Assembly: GCA_002715965.1 (NCBI GenBank)
Contig: PBAL01000075.1
Coordinates: 23,324 to 87,323 of the forward strand
Direction of reading: 5' to 3'
DNA: 64,000 bases
Origin: Verrucomicrobiales bacterium
GTDB taxonomy: Bacteria; Verrucomicrobiota; Verrucomicrobiia; Limisphaerales; JAYPXF01
The notes under the pieces: generated by a model
What the model saw: the letters and a program-made list of their open reading frames with translations, nothing else
What the model was told of the DNA's origin: nothing
Database searches by the model: none
Shown here: one piece after another, positions 25,821 through 34,451 of the stretch
Layout: every line of letters begins with the position of its first letter
How positions within the stretch are numbered: position 1 is the stretch's first letter
Made by a program: the position numbers and the translations under genes

Positions 25821-26753
25821 TGGATTCGCGCGAGGAGTAGTTTCCAGTCAGTGTTGGCAGACCGCCATTTCGAAGCGCCTCGTTCCTCCGCCCCAACTTG
25901 GTCGGTCACCGGTGTGCTTATCCTGGCGAACCTGCTGATCTTCGCGTTCCAGATGCTGGCCGAGAGCAACAGCTGGAAGTTCGAAGAAGTCTTCGCGCTT
26001 CATCCTGCGGAGATGGTCAGCGGCAATGTCTGGCAGGTCGTCACATTTCAATTTCAGCATAACGACTGGGTTCACCTCTTGATCAACTGCCTCATCCTCT
26101 GGTGGTTCGGTCGGCAGATGGAGTCGTTCCTGGGCCGCGTCTCCTTCCTGAAGCTCTACCTCTCAGGTGGTGCGATCGGCGGCTTTGCCCAGGTCATCTG
26201 GACCTTCCTCTTCGACAAGGATGTGCTCAATGTTCCAGTCGTCGGAGCATCCGCAGGGGTTTGTGCCTTGGTGGCCGCCTATGCCGCACTGAACTGGGAT
26301 CAACAGTTCGTGCTCTCGATTCTCACATTCCGTCCCTTCACGACGCGCGGAAAATACCTGGCTCTGTTGCTTATCGTGACGTGCGGATTGGAAGTTTTTT
26401 ACGGCTCAGAACAAATTGCGCATGCCGCGCACTTTGGCGGGATCTGGGCGGGCCTGGTTTACATCCGTTGGATCATCCAGGCAGAACGCTTGTGGAATGT
26501 CTGGGAAGCCCTGCGCGCGCGCATCAAGCCCCGGCCATTGATCGAGCGGGTTGAGCCGCCCACGGAAATCCACTTCGAGGCGATCGATGACATGCCCGAA
26601 GCGGAGATTCTAAACGATCTGCCGGCTGATGAATTCATGGAGCGTGAAGTGGATCCTGTTCTTGAAAAGATTTCCGCTCACGGGATCGAGAGCCTCACCG
26701 AACGCGAAAAGAAGATCCTCGATCACGCGCACGAGATCATGACCGGCAAGTGA
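25776..26753 (+). CDS. Rhomboid-family intramembrane serine protease
   Basis: 325 residues. After a short cytosolic start come about six membrane helices. Catalytic features are visible: H-N-D-W-V-H-L-L-I-N in helix 2, the nucleophile in VPVVGASAGVCALV (Ser near residue 160) and the partner His in HAAHFGGIWAGL (near 219). The C-terminal 100 residues are soluble and acidic, ending in a helix HGIESLTEREKKILDHAHEI that is commonly found at the end of rhomboids in these phyla. It divergently overlaps the ion channel frame at its 5-prime end, so a start inside (around codon 28, a GTG) is plausible. Confidence 0.9.
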   Translation: MELGGRELSPSACLHWIRARSSFQSVLADRHFEAPRSSAPTWSVTGVLILANLLIFAFQMLAESNSWKFEEVFALHPAEMVSGNVWQVVTFQFQHNDWVHLLINCLILWWFGRQMESFLGRVSFLKLYLSGGAIGGFAQVIWTFLFDKDVLNVPVVGASAGVCALVAAYAALNWDQQFVLSILTFRPFTTRGKYLALLLIVTCGLEVFYGSEQIAHAAHFGGIWAGLVYIRWIIQAERLWNVWEALRARIKPRPLIERVEPPTEIHFEAIDDMPEAEILNDLPADEFMEREVDPVLEKISAHGIESLTEREKKILDHAHEIMTGK

Positions 26754-26756
26754 GGT

Positions 26757-27200
26757 TCACTTCCTCTTCGCGAGGACATCCTGCATCAGATCATAGACGC
26801 GCTTCCCGGAAACGCCCCAGTTCGTCCGCGTCTTGAAATCCTGAAACGCCTTGCGGCCGCAATCGATGTAGCGGTCGTAGTCCTCAAACTTATCGAGGAA
26901 GAATTTACGCGGACCGTCATCGGCTCCGATGAACATCACGATCCGGCGTATCGCCTTCAGATTCAGCTCACGATTTTCCGGACCGTTGAAGATTTCCATC
27001 ATGGAGACCGACACGTCGTTCCAGCCGGAAGCATGATCAACTCCCAGTCGAAACGGTCGCCGAGCTTGGCACAATCCCCGTCGTCAACGATCCTAACGTG
27101 CAATGTGAACGGACCGGCGGGATTATACAGATCGAACGCAAAAGCCTCGTAACCACCCCAGTCTATTCACCCGCATCGAAATCGCCCCCCGGGTAGTCAC
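26757..27200 (-). pseudogene. Frameshifted remnant of a CIA30/CBM-like carbohydrate-binding domain
   Basis: The intact part (26757-27020, within a 105-codon frame) reads GWNDVSVSMMEIFNGPENRE then LNLKAIRRIVMFIGADDGP and ends in a basic helix. Upstream, in a different frame, is WGGYEAFAFDLYNPAGPF, then TLHVRIVDDGDCAKLGDRFD WEL broken near 27025; and a third frame farther up gives YPGGDFDAGE and a stop. Read together these are consecutive strands of one domain of the CIA30/CBM11 type (x-G-Y-x-x-L-x-F-D-x-Y-N-P). Two frameshifts and no start make it a decayed gene. It follows the rhomboid gene by four bases, convergent. Confidence 0.6.
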
Positions 27201-27238
27201 CTATTCCCGCCGCTTCCCTCAATTTCATTGGAATTATT

Positions 27239-27262
27239 TATTGTCACATAAGAAAAACAATA
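27239..27262. promoter_or_regulatory. Inverted repeat TATTGT-N12-ACAATA in the promoter of the TetR gene
   Basis: Six-base perfect arms separated by 12 bases in a conspicuously AT-rich stretch, ending 13 bases before the ATG of the TetR-type regulator. The position is suitable for autoregulation. The adjacent AT-rich bases (AATTATTTA, TATATT) could form the promoter -10 region. Confidence 0.4.
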
Positions 27263-27274
27263 TATTCTGCAACC

Positions 27275-27892
27275 ATGTCACGCCCAAATCTGTCGGAGAT
27301 CCGAAAGCCTCAAATCCTTGATGCTTTCGTGGTGTGCATCGGCCGACATGGCTTGGAGGGGACGACTCTCGCACGAATTGCCCAGACTGCCGGCATGAAG
27401 CGCACGATTCTTCGGCATTATATTGGCAATCGAGACAATTTAATTCAAAGCGCCGCTGAACGAATTGTTTCTCGATTGGATAACTGGCTGGAAGAAGAAC
27501 TGGATTCTTGCGCAAACGTTGAGTCACTACTCGACAGCCTCTTCGACTCTGACGCCGGTGATTCAGGTTTGTCCTGTTTCGCCAAGTTTGTCCCTGACGC
27601 CCGGAATCCGGAGGTTGCTGAGTTGATCCAATCGCGAGTCAAGCGGCTTCAGGATACGATCGCCGAGAGACTGGGGAATCTCACCGATCTCGATCGTGAG
27701 GCTCGCGTCTGTGTGGCGGAGGGATGGACTGCCATGGTGATTGCCGGCAACGTCATGGCACCAATAGAACGGGAGGGAATGAGATTGCGTGCGAGTGCCT
27801 TTCGGATGCTGCGTAAGGAAACTGTGCTTAACGAATCACCAACGGATCGATTCGTCACAGATGATTACACAGAAATTGGCGTGAATGACTGA
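27275..27892 (+). CDS. TetR/AcrR-family transcriptional regulator
   Basis: 205 residues. The N-terminal DNA-binding domain is typical: RKPQILDAFVVCIGRHGLEG, TTLARIAQTAGMKRTILRHY and IGNRDNLI, with the helix-turn-helix around residues 30-52. The C-terminal part is helical and probably binds an unknown ligand. Base composition upstream is more AT-rich than neighbouring genes. No transporter or enzyme is next to it; the next downstream gene on the same strand is dnaE, which is unlikely to be its target. A 6-6-6 palindrome overlaps its stop codon. Confidence 0.85.
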   Translation: MSRPNLSEIRKPQILDAFVVCIGRHGLEGTTLARIAQTAGMKRTILRHYIGNRDNLIQSAAERIVSRLDNWLEEELDSCANVESLLDSLFDSDAGDSGLSCFAKFVPDARNPEVAELIQSRVKRLQDTIAERLGNLTDLDREARVCVAEGWTAMVIAGNVMAPIEREGMRLRASAFRMLRKETVLNESPTDRFVTDDYTEIGVND

Positions 27893-27905
27893 ATGAACGT
27901 TCAGT
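27888..27905. promoter_or_regulatory. Palindrome ACTGAA-TGAACG-TTCAGT, TetR-operator-like
   Basis: Perfect six-base arms (ACTGAA/TTCAGT) around a six-base centre, with an inner perfect decamer TGAACGTTCA. The form resembles operators of TetR/AcrR regulators, but it lies over the stop codon of the regulator rather than in front of a gene, so the role is uncertain. Confidence 0.35.
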
Positions 27906-27919
27906 AACTGCTGAAGACA

Positions 27920-27937
27920 AGTTTTCGAACAGGCCCT
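27920..27937 (-). repeat. 18-bp motif shared with 11445-11462
   Basis: On the minus strand AGGGCCTGTTCGAAAACT, 17 of 18 identical to the copy at 11445 and in inverted orientation to it. It begins directly at the stop codon of the small minus-strand frame 27936-28163. Confidence 0.5.
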
Positions 27938-28163
27938 AGAGGGAATCGACAGAAGGAGAACGAGTCGAAGGCTTGTCAGCAGCCGCCAGACTGATGCGAT
28001 TGTAGCAGTCTGAACATTGAAAGAATCCCCCGATAAAGTGCGTATTCCTGAGCCCCGTCCTTGCTCCACAGAAGTCGCACCTTTCCAGATGCTGCTCCAA
28101 TTTCTTGGAGGGACCGACCCGCCCTGGGCCGGAGAAAGTGATCTTCACCCCGGAAGATTGCAT
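27936..28163 (-). CDS. Small zinc-ribbon-like protein
   Basis: 75 residues. Four cysteines in two C-x-x-C pairs (C29/C32 and C50/C53, 17 residues apart) frame the stretch LERCDFCGARTGLRNTHF and QCSDCYNRISLA, a plausible structural zinc site. There is no signal peptide. A GTG six codons in is an alternative start. The C-terminal 15 residues look polar and unstructured, and the stop coincides with a repeat that also occurs at 11445, so the end may be truncated. I do not recognise a family. It is the only candidate gene in 27893-28355. Confidence 0.45.
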   Translation of the reverse strand: MQSSGVKITFSGPGRVGPSKKLEQHLERCDFCGARTGLRNTHFIGGFFQCSDCYNRISLAAADKPSTRSPSVDSL

Positions 28164-28355
28164 GACTCCAGAGTGCTCCTGTTGGGGCGATTGGAATATA
28201 CGTAGGTTACGGTAGATTGATTCGATGAAGCTACGAGGTCATTCAGAACAAATGTATGATTGATTTGTAGGTGTCCGTGTGCCTTTCAGGCCGCAGGAAC
28301 GCAATGGGAATAACCCTCCCTCGACTTTCCAAAACGCTTTTCAGAATCTGTTCCC

Positions 28356-31300
28356 ATGCACGCTGAGTTTGTCCACCTTCACGTACACACCGAGTACTCC
28401 CTCCTCGATGGCGCCTGCAAAATGGACACGCTCACCGATCGCGCTGCCGAACTGAAGTTTCCAGCGCTCGCCATGACCGACCATGGCGTCATGTATGGTG
28501 CCGTTGATTTCTTCAAATCATGTAGGAATAAGGGCATAAAACCCATTATTGGCTGCGAGATGTATATTGCGCCCCGAAGCCGACATGATCGAAAGAAGGT
28601 GCCCAATGCGACCGGGACCAAGGAACTATATCACCATCTCGGCCTGCTTGCTTCGGATGAAAAGGGCTATGAAAACCTGGTTCGTCTGGCCACGGCGGCC
28701 CAAACGGAGGGCTACTATTACAAGCCAAGGATCGACAAAGAGATTCTCGAGGAGTGCAAGGAAGGATTGATTTGCCTCTCCGGTTGCCTGGCCAGCGAGA
28801 TTCCGCAACTCATCAAGGCCGGTGAGTTGGACAAGGCCAAGGAGACGATTGATTGGTACAAACAGGTTTTCACTCCTGAAAATTTTTATCTGGAGCTTCA
28901 GAACCACACAATTCCTGAACAAATTGAGGTGAATAAACACCTCGTTCAGTGGCACAAGGAATTCGGCCTCAATCTCGTCGCGACGAACGATGTGCATTAC
29001 GTCAGAGCCGAACATGCTCACGCCCATGACATTCTGGTTTGTGTGGGAACACAGACCACGCTCAACAATCCAGATCGTCTCAGCCTGAGTTACATCAAGG
29101 AACAGTTCCACCTCCGCAGCCAGGAGGAGATGAACGCGATCTTTTCTGAAGTTCCGGATGCCTGCAAAAACACCTTGGAGGTGGCCGAGAAGTGCGACTT
29201 CGAGTTCGAGTTTGAAGCGCAGCATTACCCGGTCGCGGAGCCGCCCGAGGGTTTCACGCGCGAGGGCTTCCTACGCAAACTTTGCTGCGATGGGTTCGGC
29301 AAGCGCTACGGTCTCGACATCGATCCAAGTGGTGAGGAGTTCAAGATCGTGCACATCGAAGATCCATTTCGGTTGCCGAACTACAAACCGGCAGATCCCG
29401 ACCGCGAACTCCCCAAGAACGCCGCGGAAGATCCAGAGGTTCGCGAAGCCATTCAGGTCTTCATTGATCGGCTTGATGTGGAACTCGGGATCATCAAGAA
29501 GATGGGTTACGTGTCATACTTCATCATCGTGTCCGAGTTCGTGTTGTATGGACGCAGCATCGGCGTCGCCTGTGTCGCCCGCGGATCAGCCGCCGGATCA
29601 CTCGTCGCCTACCTCCTCGAAATCGCGAACGTCGATCCCATCCGTTACAACCTCCTCTTCGAACGCTTCCTCAACCCCGAACGCGTCAGCCCCCCCGATA
29701 TCGACATCGACTTCGCGGACGACCGCCGGCAGGAAATCATTGAGTATGTGCGACGCAAATACGGCGAGGAATGCGTTGCGCAGATCATCACCTTCGGAAC
29801 CATGGGTGCGAAAGCCGCCGTGCGTGATGTCGGCCGCGCCATGGGCATGGGCTTCAGCGAAACGGATCGCCTCGCGAAGATGATTCCGAACGAGCTGAAG
29901 ATGACGCTCAGGAAAGCGATCGATCAGTCGCCTGACTTTAAGGACGCGTATTCGAATGAGTCGCAATCCCGCGAACTCGTCGAGAACGCGATGGTCCTTG
30001 AAAACATGACGCGCAACACCTCGATTCACGCAGCAGGCGTCGTCATCGCGGGGCAACCCCTCGTCAACATCCTGCCGCTGAAAAAAGACGAAAGCGGCGC
30101 GCTCGTCACCCAATACCCTGGCGGCCCGGTCGAGGAACTCGGCTTGCTGAAGATGGATTTCCTCGGTCTGAAAACGCTGACGGTCATTCGCAACGCCTGC
30201 GAAATGATCAAGGAAACCAAGGACATCGACATCGACGTCGACCTCCTGCCCCTGACAGATGAAAAGACTTACGAACTCCTGAACAACGCGAACACCCTGG
30301 GCGTGTTTCAGTTGGAATCCGGCGGAATGCGCGACCTCTGCCGGAAGTTCCAGATCCAATCTGTCGAACACATCACGGCTCTCGTCGCACTCTATCGCCC
30401 GGGGCCGATGGACCTTATTCCCGACTTCATCCGACGCCGTCACGGCGAGGTTGAGATCAAGTATGAGCATCCGCTGCTCGAACAGATCAGCAATGAAACA
30501 TACGGCATCCTGATCTATCAGGAGCAGGTCATGCAGGCGACGCAGATCCTTGCCGGTTACTCACTCGGAAAAGCCGACCTCCTGCGCCGCGCCATGGGCA
30601 AGAAAAAGGTCGAGGTCATGCAGGAGCAGCGAAAGCTGTTCGTGGAAGGCTGCAAGAAGGTCAACAACATCTCTGCCGACAAGGCCAACAAAATCTTCGA
30701 CTTGTTGGAGAAATTTGCCGGCTACGGATTCAACAAATCCCATGCGGCCGCCTACGCCGTCGTTGCCTATCAAACCGCCTACCTGAAGGCCAACCATCCT
30801 GTGGAATTCTATTGCGCGATGATGACCAACGACATGTCGGACACCGACAAGCTCAGCGAATACATCGCCGAGGCCGGCACGATGGGCATCGAGGTTCTTC
30901 CTCCTGATATCAATGAAAGCCACTCACAATTCGCGCCCGCACAAGAGGGCAAGGTGATTCGATTCGGCCTCGAAGCCATCAAGGGCGTTGGTGGTGCAGC
31001 GGTCGATACCATCGTTGCTGCGCGCAAAGAAAGCGGTCCCTGCAAGTCGCTCAATGAATTCTGCGAACGACTCGACGGCCGAACCGTCAATCGCAAGGTC
31101 CTTGAATCGCTCATCAAGGCAGGCGCCTGTGACTGCTTTGGCGAGACCCGCGCCACACTCTTTGCCGCCATCGAAGGCGCGCTCAATCGCGCGGCCTCCA
31201 TCATCGCCGATCGTGAAAAAGGACAGGGCTCCCTCTTCGGCATGATGGATGACGAGCCAAACTCGATCGAAGAAAAGCCCATCGCCAAACTTCCCGAATG

Positions 31301-32012
31301 GCCCCAGCACGAAATGCTGCAGGCCGAAAAAGAACTGCTGGGATTCTACATCTCCGGCCATCCGCTCACGCCCTACGCATCCATCATCGAGAACTACTGC
31401 CTCTGCAATTCCAAGAGCGCCGGCGAACTCGAGGATCGAAGCATGACCCGCATTGGCGGATACGTCGCCAGCATGATGTCCGGCTTTTCCAAGAAATCCG
31501 GCAAGCCCTACGCCATGCTCACGCTCGAGGATCTCGAAGGCACTTTCCAGGTCCTGGTGATGAACGAGAACTACGAGAAGTTCCGTCATCTGCTGGAAAC
31601 CAACAAAGCCCTCATGATCATCGGTGAAGCAAACAACGCCGAGGATCGGCCAAAGTTCTTCCCGCAGGAAATCATGCCCTTGGAAGACGCCCCGAAGAAA
31701 TTCACCGACCAGATCTATCTACGACTCGATTCTGCCCACCTCGACGACTCCAAGCTTCAAACCGCGCTCACCCTCGCCGAGTCCCATCGCGGCCGCGTGC
31801 CATTGTTTCTTCGCGTCCGCATGTCCGGCGGTGAACAGGTCTACATCGAAACCCACGAACGCTACTCCGTCACCGCTGGTTCGGAATTCGAACACGCGAT
31901 CAACGAAGCCTTTGGCGAACAAACCTACTACGCCAAGGTGAATCACGAATTGCCCGAACGCAAACGCCCCCGCTGGGCCAAACGCGGCAACAACGGCAAC
32001 GGTGATTCATAA
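28356..32012 (+). CDS. dnaE: DNA polymerase III subunit alpha
   Basis: 1218 residues, the size of DnaE1-type replicative polymerases. The N-terminal PHP domain has FVHLHVHTEYSLLDGACK and MTDHGVMYGAVDF. The C-family polymerase catalytic aspartates are in PPDIDIDFADDRR near residue 450, after GVARGSAAGSL-type palm residues (VARGSAAGSLVAYLLEI). GRAMGMG, IHAAGVVIAG, MDFLGLKTLTVI, YRPGPMDLIPDFIRRRHG and LLRRAMGKKK follow in the normal order; helix-hairpin-helix and an OB fold (MTRIGGYVASMM) are near the C-terminus. It is a single-copy core gene transcribed alone, with hairpins after its stop. Confidence 0.97.
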   Translation: MHAEFVHLHVHTEYSLLDGACKMDTLTDRAAELKFPALAMTDHGVMYGAVDFFKSCRNKGIKPIIGCEMYIAPRSRHDRKKVPNATGTKELYHHLGLLASDEKGYENLVRLATAAQTEGYYYKPRIDKEILEECKEGLICLSGCLASEIPQLIKAGELDKAKETIDWYKQVFTPENFYLELQNHTIPEQIEVNKHLVQWHKEFGLNLVATNDVHYVRAEHAHAHDILVCVGTQTTLNNPDRLSLSYIKEQFHLRSQEEMNAIFSEVPDACKNTLEVAEKCDFEFEFEAQHYPVAEPPEGFTREGFLRKLCCDGFGKRYGLDIDPSGEEFKIVHIEDPFRLPNYKPADPDRELPKNAAEDPEVREAIQVFIDRLDVELGIIKKMGYVSYFIIVSEFVLYGRSIGVACVARGSAAGSLVAYLLEIANVDPIRYNLLFERFLNPERVSPPDIDIDFADDRRQEIIEYVRRKYGEECVAQIITFGTMGAKAAVRDVGRAMGMGFSETDRLAKMIPNELKMTLRKAIDQSPDFKDAYSNESQSRELVENAMVLENMTRNTSIHAAGVVIAGQPLVNILPLKKDESGALVTQYPGGPVEELGLLKMDFLGLKTLTVIRNACEMIKETKDIDIDVDLLPLTDEKTYELLNNANTLGVFQLESGGMRDLCRKFQIQSVEHITALVALYRPGPMDLIPDFIRRRHGEVEIKYEHPLLEQISNETYGILIYQEQVMQATQILAGYSLGKADLLRRAMGKKKVEVMQEQRKLFVEGCKKVNNISADKANKIFDLLEKFAGYGFNKSHAAAYAVVAYQTAYLKANHPVEFYCAMMTNDMSDTDKLSEYIAEAGTMGIEVLPPDINESHSQFAPAQEGKVIRFGLEAIKGVGGAAVDTIVAARKESGPCKSLNEFCERLDGRTVNRKVLESLIKAGACDCFGETRATLFAAIEGALNRAASIIADREKGQGSLFGMMDDEPNSIEEKPIAKLPEWPQHEMLQAEKELLGFYISGHPLTPYASIIENYCLCNSKSAGELEDRSMTRIGGYVASMMSGFSKKSGKPYAMLTLEDLEGTFQVLVMNENYEKFRHLLETNKALMIIGEANNAEDRPKFFPQEIMPLEDAPKKFTDQIYLRLDSAHLDDSKLQTALTLAESHRGRVPLFLRVRMSGGEQVYIETHERYSVTAGSEFEHAINEAFGEQTYYAKVNHELPERKRPRWAKRGNNGNGDS

Positions 32013-32033
32013 GGAGGCCCCCGGGGTGGAGTT

Positions 32034-32064
32034 CACGCTTCAGCGTGCCGAGCCTGAAAGGCTC
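32034..32064. terminator. Two adjacent hairpins after dnaE
   Basis: CACGC-TTCA-GCGTG (32034-32047) and GAGCC-TGAAA-GGCTC (32050-32064) follow each other directly, 22 bases after the dnaE stop. Neither has a T tract. They could slow or stop transcription or belong to a dispersed palindromic element. Confidence 0.5.
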
Positions 32065-32106
32065 GAACAAGGTTGAGTAAGGCGATTCCCTCATCAAGAA
32101 TCTGCC

Positions 32107-33156
32107 ATGCACAGACTTCCCCACGCATTGTCCTTTTTCGTGTTCGCCATAACCTGCGAGGCCGCGCCATTCAAGGACCCCAATCCCCAGAAATACCTGT
32201 TCACCGCGCGAGCGAGCGAAATCGACAAGCGAGTGCGGGAGTATCCGAAAATCGACTTCGTATTCGGCAACGAGAAGAAACCTGCCGACAAACAACACGC
32301 CTCAGTTGACACGCGCGCAAAACCGAAGGGGCAACTCGTGATCTGGCTCATGAGTTACCGCTCTGATCTATTCGACCGCCTCAATAGCTACGGCCTGCAC
32401 GCGATCCAGCCCCACTACGCCAATCGCTGGTTTTCGAAGATTTGCCGCGAAAAACCGGTCGGCGAACATTGCCGTGGAAACATGCGTTTGGAAGCCGCGA
32501 CCGGGGAGGATTTCAGCAATGCTGTCGATCTCCGAAAGCCTGATGGCATGAAGGAACGCGCTCGGCGGTTCCTGTTGTGGCTGTCCGAAAAACATCCGGC
32601 CGGACAATGGGAACAATTCTTGACCGCCGACCGAGAAAACCTGCGTTGGGACAAGGTGATCATGGCCGGAAGTTCGCACGGTTCCACGACCTCCGCACGA
32701 TTCGCCAAGCATCAGAAAGTCGCCCGAGTCGTGATGCTTTGTGGTCCGCGCGACCAATATCAATCCTGGCAATCGCTTCCCTCAGCCACGCCGGAGAATC
32801 GCTACTTCGGATTCAGTCACGTGCTGGATGGTGGTTGGACTGCCGATCACTACTGCCGCTCCTGGGAACTGCTTGGCCTTCACCACTACGGTCCGATCGT
32901 GAACGTGGATTCCGCCAGGGCTCCGTATGGCAACTCCCGCCGATTGATTACCGCTGCGGACGTAAAGAACGATGCGCGGCGCGCCCATTCGGCCGTAACG
33001 CCCAGTCGTTCATCGCCCAAGAAAGTAGACGGCACGTTCGCATACGAGGACGTCTGGCAGTATCTCTTCACTCATCCGGTCGATCAAATCGGTAACCCCG
33101 TTCCAACAGACCGCGAATGCGTGAAGGATCAACGAGCAAGGGACTTCGGAAAGTGA
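32107..33156 (+). CDS. Secreted alpha/beta hydrolase-like protein (BPSS1187-type)
   Basis: 349 residues with a signal peptide (RLPHALSFFVFAITCEA). A nucleophile-elbow-like G-S-S-H-G-S lies in KVIMAGSSHGSTTSARFAK (Ser near residue 198), preceded by a strand and followed by VVMLCGPRDQYQSW. This layout fits the BPSS1187-type alpha/beta hydrolases found in sulfatase-rich gene neighbourhoods. A likely acid and His (LGLHHYGPIVNVD) come later. No substrate can be assigned. Its TGA overlaps the GTG of the next gene, so the two were built as an operon. Confidence 0.65.
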   Translation: MHRLPHALSFFVFAITCEAAPFKDPNPQKYLFTARASEIDKRVREYPKIDFVFGNEKKPADKQHASVDTRAKPKGQLVIWLMSYRSDLFDRLNSYGLHAIQPHYANRWFSKICREKPVGEHCRGNMRLEAATGEDFSNAVDLRKPDGMKERARRFLLWLSEKHPAGQWEQFLTADRENLRWDKVIMAGSSHGSTTSARFAKHQKVARVVMLCGPRDQYQSWQSLPSATPENRYFGFSHVLDGGWTADHYCRSWELLGLHHYGPIVNVDSARAPYGNSRRLITAADVKNDARRAHSAVTPSRSSPKKVDGTFAYEDVWQYLFTHPVDQIGNPVPTDRECVKDQRARDFGK

Positions 33157-34285
33157 TACCCAGACGCTCTAATCGTTTCGCGATGGTGTTCGCCTTGCTG
33201 GTCTCCACCAGCGCGCTGTTCGCGAATGCCAAACTACGCATCGTCTTCTTCACACCCAAAGATGTGTCTTCACACCCAAAGATGTGAATCCACCCGCACA
33301 AGTCGGTAAGCGCATGAAGCAGGTGGTCGATTACGCGCAAAACTATTACGCCAAGTGGTTGAATCATTGGGGCTATCCGGTGAAAGAAGTCCTGCCGGTT
33401 GATCGGGATGCGAACGGTGTTCCCAAAATCTACTACGTGCGCGGCGCAGAGACAGCCGCCAGTGGCAAGTATGACAAGGTTGGCTACCAGTGGGCCGTTC
33501 GGGAACAGGCGATGGCCGAACACAAGATTCCAAGGCAGGGCAGCACGTGGTGGATCTTCGTCTACGGCACCAAGATAAAAGCCAGCCGCGGTTATGGCGG
33601 CTTCGGTGATCCCAAGGGTAACGGATGGGCATTGCTGGTCTGGCACGATCTTCCGGGCGAATTCAACAATGACTCTCCGCTCGCGGGAGGCATCACGGAT
33701 CAGATCAACCTCAAGGGTTATCTGCACGAGCTTGGTCACACCATGAATCTGGCGCATTTCGGACCGCGTGATCGCGAGGTGAAGGCGGGCTTGGGAATGT
33801 CCTTGATGGGCCCGAACGCGCGAACGTATCGAAGCTTGCGCAGGAATCGCGAAACGAAGGTCCACATGACCAAGGCCACTGCCGCCATAATCTGGAAACA
33901 GCCGCAGATCACCGGTGAGTTTCCCAAGGCCGTGGCACGGCCGCAGATTCGGGTGAGCGGTTTTCGTGCATCTTATGATTCACGTGCAAAGCGAATTCGA
34001 GTTCTGGGTCGACTCAGTTCAAACATACCGGCCCACAGCGTGGTTGCCATCGACATGCCGGACAAGGGGCTCGGGACGTATTGGAAAAAGGCCTATGCCG
34101 AGCGACTGAACAGGGGGCGCTTTGACCTCTCAATCGACGAACTCGATCCCTCGTCCGGCACATTGAAAGTATTCTTCTGTTTCGACAACGGATACATGAC
34201 AGGCACCGGCAAGGGATACGGGTACAAGCACTCGATCGAATTGCCGTATCGATTCGAAACCGGCAGATATCGTATCGGGAAGTAG
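33153..34285 (+). pseudogene. Secreted zinc metallopeptidase gene, frameshifted by a 20-bp tandem duplication
   Basis: From the GTG at 33153 (or ATG at 33183) the frame encodes a signal peptide (FAMVFALLVSTSALFANA) and IVFFTPKDV, then runs into a stop at 33284 because of a perfect 20-base tandem duplication. Removing one copy restores KLRIVFFTPKDVNPPAQVG and joins the 333-codon downstream frame. That frame contains the zincin motif H-E-L-G-H-T-M-N-L-A-H (near 33724) with a later Met in LGMSLMGPNA that could be the metzincin Met-turn, so it is probably a secreted endopeptidase. About 377 codons if repaired. Either a very recent inactivation, a phase-variable state, or an assembly error. A start at 33284-33314 could still give an unexported product. 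Confidence 0.75.
33247..33286 (+). repeat. Perfect 2x20-bp tandem duplication
   Basis: TCTTCACACCCAAAGATGTG occurs twice back to back (33247-33266 and 33267-33286) without a mismatch. Twenty is not a multiple of three, so the second copy shifts the reading frame of the peptidase gene. Confidence 0.95.
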
Positions 34286-34451
34286 GTTTCCCGCCATGCG
34301 AACCAAATGGGCGACGAACTTTCCCCCACGGATTCTGAATTTCCAATCCGTGGTTTTCGCGAATCCGTGGGGAAGATACATCCGGTCATCTCCTTGACGC
34401 CTGCGTGCGCGAGGTTTATGAAGCCCGCTCACTCGCTCATACGAACAACAC

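Noticed and set aside
29598..30470. 290-codon minus-strand frame inside dnaE
   Set aside because: It is antisense to the catalytic part of DNA polymerase III alpha, which is unmistakably coding.
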